Below, one piece after another: positions 12,495 through 16,772 of a stretch of DNA of 16,772 nucleotides. The stretch comes from JANPLD01 sp031426355 (GTDB lineage Bacteria > Pseudomonadota > Alphaproteobacteria > Rickettsiales > UBA8987). The stretch's first letter is position 1. Each line of letters starts with the position of its first letter. The stretch lies in assembly GCA_031426355.1 (NCBI GenBank), contig JANPLD010000052.1:1-16772 (forward strand), written 5' to 3'. Position numbers and translations under genes: made by a program. The notes under the pieces are model-generated. The model was not told where the DNA came from, made no database searches, and saw only the letters and a program-made list of their open reading frames with translations.

Positions 12495-15128
12495 ATGAGA
12501 AAGTTAATAGCCCTAACTTCATGCGCTTTACTGACATTCTCAAACATATCCAATGAACTTGTTTTAGCAGTTAATTATTACCAGCCACCGGTAAGTTATA
12601 ATTTCCAGCGGGTAATAAATGCCGCCAATAATATAATGGCTAATAGTTCACGTGCGGATGTGGAGCTGCAAAACCTTGGCATAAATACAGATAATATCAA
12701 TACTGACTTCCTTAAGAAAATTGCCGCATCAGGTAACAGGCAAAGACTTGTTGATGAGGTGAGATGGCTTGATACTAATAAAGAGCGTATCAATTACGGC
12801 ACCTTTAATGACCCTGTTTACCAAGGCGCAAAAACAAGTACTGGCCCGATAAATTTTGTAAAGAATGAACTTCTTGAACCGGTTATCTCAGTAAAACGAG
12901 CACCGCAGGATGTTACCCGCCCTGCTCCATCAGAATCATCATTTTTATGGAGCCCATGGGGTTTGGGGCTTGGAATTGCTGCCGCCGCAGGAATAGGCCT
13001 TGCCCTTAGTAGCGGTGGTGGTGGCGGAGGTAACAGCGCTCCGGCACCGACAACCCCGGCACCTCCATCAGGTGATATTGATTATGGCAGAAATGCATTA
13101 CCTGATATTTATAACAGAACTGATTTTAATACGTCTGAATTTACCAGTTTTACCGGAAATGCTCTGGCGACCTCAAAATTTGATTATGCCTATGCTAAAG
13201 GCGCTGCCGGGCTTTCAACCACAGGAACAGTTGAAAAAGTGCTAATGATACATGACTGGTTCCCGGCTACCTTTACAGACACATCAGAATTGCCATTATC
13301 AAGGATAGTCGGTTCCACATTGAATCCATCAGGTGATAGCAGTTATGAAGGCGTGAACCCACATGGTATTACGGTAGCAAGAAAAGCTGCCGCTGAGAAA
13401 AATAACGCATCTTATCATGGTGCAGCCTATCAGGCGCGGCTTTATTTATATTCTACCTATAATGGCTTTAACATCAGTTCAGGCTTGAATTACGCCATTA
13501 GCAATCCGCAGATCGGCATCATTAATATGAGCTACGGTCTTAATTCAGGCGATACTAATACCATTACTTTGTACCAGAATGTTGCTAATGCAAATAAACT
13601 AATGGTTGTTGCAACTGGTAATGATGCTACTTCCCAGCCAAATTACCCTGCTTATCATGCCAAAAACCTTAATGGTTATATGCTTGCAGCTGGCGCGGTA
13701 AATTCCAGCGGAATACTTGCCAGTTACAGCAACAGATGCGGTGATGCGATGCAATGGTGTGTGGTGGCAATATCCGGTGATGGCGCGCAAGCAGACCAAG
13801 GCACTTCATTCTCAACACCACTAGTTTCCGCCGCGGCAACCATAATATGGAACTCATGGCCGACCCTTCATGCTAATGAAGTTGCAGATATAATCAGGCA
13901 AACGGCTGATGACCTTGGTGTTGCTGGCGTTGACGCTATATATGGTTGGGGAAGGATAAATATGCAGAACGCCATGGACCCGGTCGGCTCTTCATCTTTT
14001 ATGGCGCCATCAGGTAACAGATTTGCCTTTGATGATTCAAGCTCCATAACCAATAATAACAGCAACCCTTTTGGTTCTGGATTTTCCCAGGCCGGTATCA
14101 AAATACTGGATTCTTTTAACAGGGATTTTACTGTAATACCTAATCAGCACTTCGTTAACAAACGTGATCTGACTGAAGAATTAAAATTACTTAATTTCAA
14201 TAACTCAGGTGCAGAAGTTAAACAAACACTTTCAGATAAAATGACGGTAAGCTTTACTGATCGTGAAGAGCAATCAGATATCTCAACCTCATATAAATTT
14301 TCTGACAATTCAGATATCTCGCTTGGGTTTTATTCTGACATAACAAGGTTTGATTCAGAAAAGAAATTCAACTCTAAAAACTTCCTCAGGAAAAATGAAT
14401 TTGAGAATCCTTTCATAGCTTTGTTTGAGGGTGAAAATGCCATCAATTCTATCGCTAATTATAAATATAAGAATATTAATTTTTCACTTACTAATTTCCT
14501 CTCGCAAGATCAGGACAATATTAATTACTCAGAGAACAGCGATTTTGCTGGTTCTGTGATCTCAACAGGTTTTGAAAGTAAAAACTTTTCACTGGATATA
14601 AGCAATGGCTTTGTAAATGAGAAAAATTCTGCCCTTGGACAGAAAACCAGCGGCTCATATAATTTTGCAAAAGATAGTAGAACAATATTCACAGGTGTCA
14701 GTAGCAGCCTTAATTTCACTGATGACTGGAGTTTATTTGGTAATTATTATTATGGCAGAACTACTGCAACAGCTGATGAGAACTCCGCCTTTGCAAGTGA
14801 TGGAGATATAACTTCAAATTCAGCCTCCATTGCGCTTACAAAAGAAAATAACTTTGGTAAGGACAGGGTTTCAATTGCTTACAGCATCCCGCTTTCAGTA
14901 AGCAAAGGTAACCTGAAAGGTTTATATCAGGATAATTCAGGGCAGATCGCCAGCTATACAACTGACATTTCCCAGCAGAACAGAAATGACCGTATCCAGC
15001 TTTCTTATGAAAATGACCTCAACGATAAAATAAACCTAATTTTCACTGGTTTTAATGAGTCTAAATCTACCCAGAATAACCTTGATCCACTACTTGGATT
15101 CATAGGAAGAATTAATATAAAATTTTAG
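12495..15128 (+). CDS. S8 subtilisin-like protease with C-terminal beta-barrel (autotransporter type)
   Basis: An 877-residue surface protease. A signal peptide covers about residues 1-26. Residues 40-110 form a module shared with the protein at 15311. A glycine-rich hydrophobic segment (151-172) and a Gly/Pro/Thr linker follow. The S8 domain spans about 200-495: His290 in NPHGITVA, oxyanion Asn376 in ATGND, and nucleophile Ser438 in GTSFSTP. A cysteine pair (415 and 422, RCGDAMQWC) matches NalP/SphB1-type autotransporters. The Asp site is unusual: IHDWF replaces the common I-D-[TS]-G. From about 540 alternating strands end in FIGRINIKF with a terminal Phe, as in outer-membrane barrels. It probably cuts surface proteins or is released by self-cleavage. 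A Shine-Dalgarno lies before ATG 12495. Confidence 0.88.
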   Translation: MRKLIALTSCALLTFSNISNELVLAVNYYQPPVSYNFQRVINAANNIMANSSRADVELQNLGINTDNINTDFLKKIAASGNRQRLVDEVRWLDTNKERINYGTFNDPVYQGAKTSTGPINFVKNELLEPVISVKRAPQDVTRPAPSESSFLWSPWGLGLGIAAAAGIGLALSSGGGGGGNSAPAPTTPAPPSGDIDYGRNALPDIYNRTDFNTSEFTSFTGNALATSKFDYAYAKGAAGLSTTGTVEKVLMIHDWFPATFTDTSELPLSRIVGSTLNPSGDSSYEGVNPHGITVARKAAAEKNNASYHGAAYQARLYLYSTYNGFNISSGLNYAISNPQIGIINMSYGLNSGDTNTITLYQNVANANKLMVVATGNDATSQPNYPAYHAKNLNGYMLAAGAVNSSGILASYSNRCGDAMQWCVVAISGDGAQADQGTSFSTPLVSAAATIIWNSWPTLHANEVADIIRQTADDLGVAGVDAIYGWGRINMQNAMDPVGSSSFMAPSGNRFAFDDSSSITNNNSNPFGSGFSQAGIKILDSFNRDFTVIPNQHFVNKRDLTEELKLLNFNNSGAEVKQTLSDKMTVSFTDREEQSDISTSYKFSDNSDISLGFYSDITRFDSEKKFNSKNFLRKNEFENPFIALFEGENAINSIANYKYKNINFSLTNFLSQDQDNINYSENSDFAGSVISTGFESKNFSLDISNGFVNEKNSALGQKTSGSYNFAKDSRTIFTGVSSSLNFTDDWSLFGNYYYGRTTATADENSAFASDGDITSNSASIALTKENNFGKDRVSIAYSIPLSVSKGNLKGLYQDNSGQIASYTTDISQQNRNDRIQLSYENDLNDKINLIFTGFNESKSTQNNLDPLLGFIGRINIKF

Positions 15129-15243
15129 GCACTTCCTGCTTTCAGGCATACATATCCTAGGCAAAAAAACCTAACCCCCTGATAATTATAATCTATTTTT
15201 TAGCTAGCCTTCACCGGAATTAACTTATTATTTACTAATTAGT

Positions 15244-15272
15244 TTGACATTAGTGCAAAACTTTGTTAAAAT
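15244..15272 (+). promoter_or_regulatory. Near-consensus sigma70 promoter
   Basis: TTGACA (15244-15249), exactly 17 bases, then TAAAAT (15267-15272). Transcription would begin near 15279, about 32 bases before the ATG at 15311. It is the best promoter in the window and drives the repeat-bearing surface protein independently of the protease gene. The remainder of the 182-bp gap shows no convincing terminator. Confidence 0.75.
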
Positions 15273-15310
15273 TTTAACTAATTATTAATGTTTCTGGGGA
15301 GAAATAGCTA

Positions 15311-16772
15311 ATGAAAACAAATCTTAAAAAACTGCTATTTGGGGCGATACTATCAATAAGCCTTTTTTCGCATTCTGATGCACAGGCTCAGTATGGCGCT
15401 CCAGCATCAATGAATAGAAATGCAGCTCCACAGGCAAACATCCAGCAGCAGCTTAATGCACCAATGCTTATGGCTAGCAACGTTGAGCAAGCGCCAGCTA
15501 GAAACCAATATCAGCAGAACGCTTACAGACCTCAACAAAAAACATATCAACCCACATATTCAACTTATCAGTATCAGCAGCCCTCTAACAATAATGTTGG
15601 CCAGCAGAGAATAATCCAGACAGCCGATTATATAATTGCAAACCCTGCACAAACTAATTTTTACATGAGCTCCCTTCTGGGGATCAATGTTCAGAAAATA
15701 TCAACTGATACTATAGTTACTATCGCCAGAAGAGCTGATAAAATTTCTTTAGTAAGAGAACTTGTTTGGTTATCACAAAATCGCCAGTCAATTGAAGTTG
15801 GTAGGTTTAATGATGTAAGATATTCCCTTCAGTCAATTGAAAGAAGCAATCAACGCGCCGGTACATTAGAACCAGAAGATGATGGCTTTTTCTCAAAGGG
15901 TAACCTTCTGATTGGCGGATTAGGCGTTGCAGCAGCAGGCGGCGCGGCATTCGCACTTGGTGGCAGCGGTGGAGGAAGCAAAGGCACTGGTACACCCTCT
16001 GTATCGACGGCAGGCACCGAATCTATAGCAGGTAGTACATTTAATTATGTAGCATGTGGACACGGAACAGATGGCAAAATAATTGATGAGGAAATGTGTG
16101 GAAAATGCCAGGATGATGATCGCTCAAATGACGATCCGGTTGCCTGCGCAAATGAATATGGCGTGGGTGGAACGGATTTTTCCATAATGGCAGCGGCGGC
16201 TCCAACATCAACACCTTTTAATTATAGTCCAGCGGCTACTGGAATACCTACAACCTCTTGCGCACGAGGTACAAATCCATATTATTGCCTGTTCTGTGTA
16301 AAACTTAAAAATATTATGCCAGGCTTTCCTGGCTGTGGTAATGCAAACACTACTTCATTTTGCAGCAATCAGTTTGGTGGTACTGCCTCATGGCTTTGCA
16401 GAATGTGTACCGGCCCAAACGCTACAGTAAATAAGAATAATTGGTTTTGCGGTGGTAATGGCTTAGTTACAGGTGGCTCGTCTAATACTTCAGGCTCTTC
16501 TAATACTTCAGGCTCTTCTAATACTTCAGGCTCATCTAATACTTCAGGCTCTTCTAATACTTCAGGCTCTTCTAATACTTCAGGCTCTTCTAATACTTCA
16601 GGCTCATCTAATACTTCAGGCTCATCTAATACTTCAGGCTCTTCTAATACTTCAGGCTCTTCTAATACTTCAGGCTCTTCTAATACCTCAGGTTCATCTA
16701 ATACCTCAGGTTCATCTAATACCTCAGGTTCATCTAATACCTCAGGTTCATCTAATACCTCAGGTTCATCTA
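15311..16772 (+). CDS. Exported cysteine-rich protein with GSSNTS repeats, 3' end beyond window
   Basis: Starts at ATG 15311 after GGGGAG and stays open to the last base (487 codons). The signal peptide is residues 1-26 (core LLFGAILSISLF, cleavage near AQA|QY). A Gln/Tyr/Pro/Asn-rich stretch covers 27-98. Residues 101-171 are homologous to residues 40-109 of the protease (shared LGIN, LVxExxWLxxN, GxFNDxxY). A glycine-rich hydrophobic segment (LLIGGLGVAAAGGAAFALGG) lies at 199-218. Twelve cysteines at 249-380 fall into three sets of four. From residue 389 a perfect GSSNTS hexapeptide repeats to the window end. It is likely anchored in or exported across the envelope, with the repeats as a flexible stalk. 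What follows the repeats is unknown. Function unknown; an adhesin is a reasonable guess. Confidence 0.88.
   Translation, partial: MKTNLKKLLFGAILSISLFSHSDAQAQYGAPASMNRNAAPQANIQQQLNAPMLMASNVEQAPARNQYQQNAYRPQQKTYQPTYSTYQYQQPSNNNVGQQRIIQTADYIIANPAQTNFYMSSLLGINVQKISTDTIVTIARRADKISLVRELVWLSQNRQSIEVGRFNDVRYSLQSIERSNQRAGTLEPEDDGFFSKGNLLIGGLGVAAAGGAAFALGGSGGGSKGTGTPSVSTAGTESIAGSTFNYVACGHGTDGKIIDEEMCGKCQDDDRSNDDPVACANEYGVGGTDFSIMAAAAPTSTPFNYSPAATGIPTTSCARGTNPYYCLFCVKLKNIMPGFPGCGNANTTSFCSNQFGGTASWLCRMCTGPNATVNKNNWFCGGNGLVTGGSSNTSGSSNTSGSSNTSGSSNTSGSSNTSGSSNTSGSSNTSGSSNTSGSSNTSGSSNTSGSSNTSGSSNTSGSSNTSGSSNTSGSSNTSGSSNTSGSS
16475..16772 (+). repeat. 18-bp coding tandem repeat, 16 full copies plus 10 bases
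   Basis: Unit GGCTCTTCTAATACTTCA encodes Gly-Ser-Ser-Asn-Thr-Ser. All copies differ only at silent positions: the second codon is TCG, TCT or TCA, and copies 1-11 use GGC/ACT while copies 13-17 use GGT/ACC, with copy 12 (GGC/ACC) at the junction. The array continues past the window. Unit length is a multiple of three, so copy-number change keeps the frame. Confidence 0.97.

Noticed and set aside
13000..13245. 81-aa plus-strand frame inside the protease gene
   Set aside because: Out-of-frame shadow over the Gly/Pro linker; no ribosome site and no protein-like pattern.
15150..15180. Terminator after the protease gene
   Set aside because: Only four base pairs (TAGG/CCTA) form around an A-run and no U-run follows.
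16475..16772. CRISPR array or satellite DNA
   Set aside because: Units are 18 bp with no spacers, and they are in frame with an exported protein whose amino acids are unchanged across copies.

Overview
The window looks like chromosomal DNA of a Gram-negative, AT-rich bacterium. The best guess is an alphaproteobacterium, because the small island genes (a winged-helix protein and a zinc-ribbon remnant) resemble those of alphaproteobacterial prophages and islands. This rests on recalled family resemblance; no search was run. An outer membrane is certain: there is a TonB-dependent receptor and an autotransporter-like serine protease with a terminal beta-barrel.

Region 1 (1-6100) is the right-hand part of a genomic island. 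It opens inside a tyrosine recombinase gene and ends at 6051-6100 in the 3' part of a tRNA-Arg(TCT) gene that has no 5' half, as expected for the attachment site opposite the intact tRNA. Between them lie a large unknown protein directly behind the integrase (674 aa), a three-gene operon of small DNA-binding-type proteins with its own promoter, palindrome, RNA stem-loop and terminator, a stretch of decayed small genes, and an unknown 428-aa gene on the opposite strand. A consensus-like promoter near the right end points out of the island into the host gene.

Region 2 (6117-9450) is a host cluster: two small exported or membrane proteins that overlap, then a FecA-like TonB-dependent receptor, closed by a stem-loop terminator. 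It probably works in uptake of a metal chelate or similar ligand; the substrate cannot be read from sequence.

Region 3 (9473-11751) has a stress-protein flavour: a disordered Ser/Arg/Asp/Asn-rich repeat protein with two GWFGDSEGHAEAGR motifs, a short-chain dehydrogenase, and two tiny hydrophilic proteins on the minus strand (65 and 30 aa) separated by a long inverted repeat. Intrinsic terminators punctuate it.

Region 4 (11967-16772) holds a GNAT acetyltransferase, an S8-family protease with a C-terminal beta-barrel, and the first 487 codons of another exported protein driven by a near-consensus promoter. The last two proteins share a homologous N-terminal module (about 70 residues ending in LVxExxWLxxN...GxFNDxxY) followed by a glycine-rich hydrophobic segment, but have unrelated downstream parts: a protease plus barrel in one, three four-cysteine units and a long perfect GSSNTS repeat in the other. 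This pair is the strongest candidate for an undescribed surface-protein system in the window.
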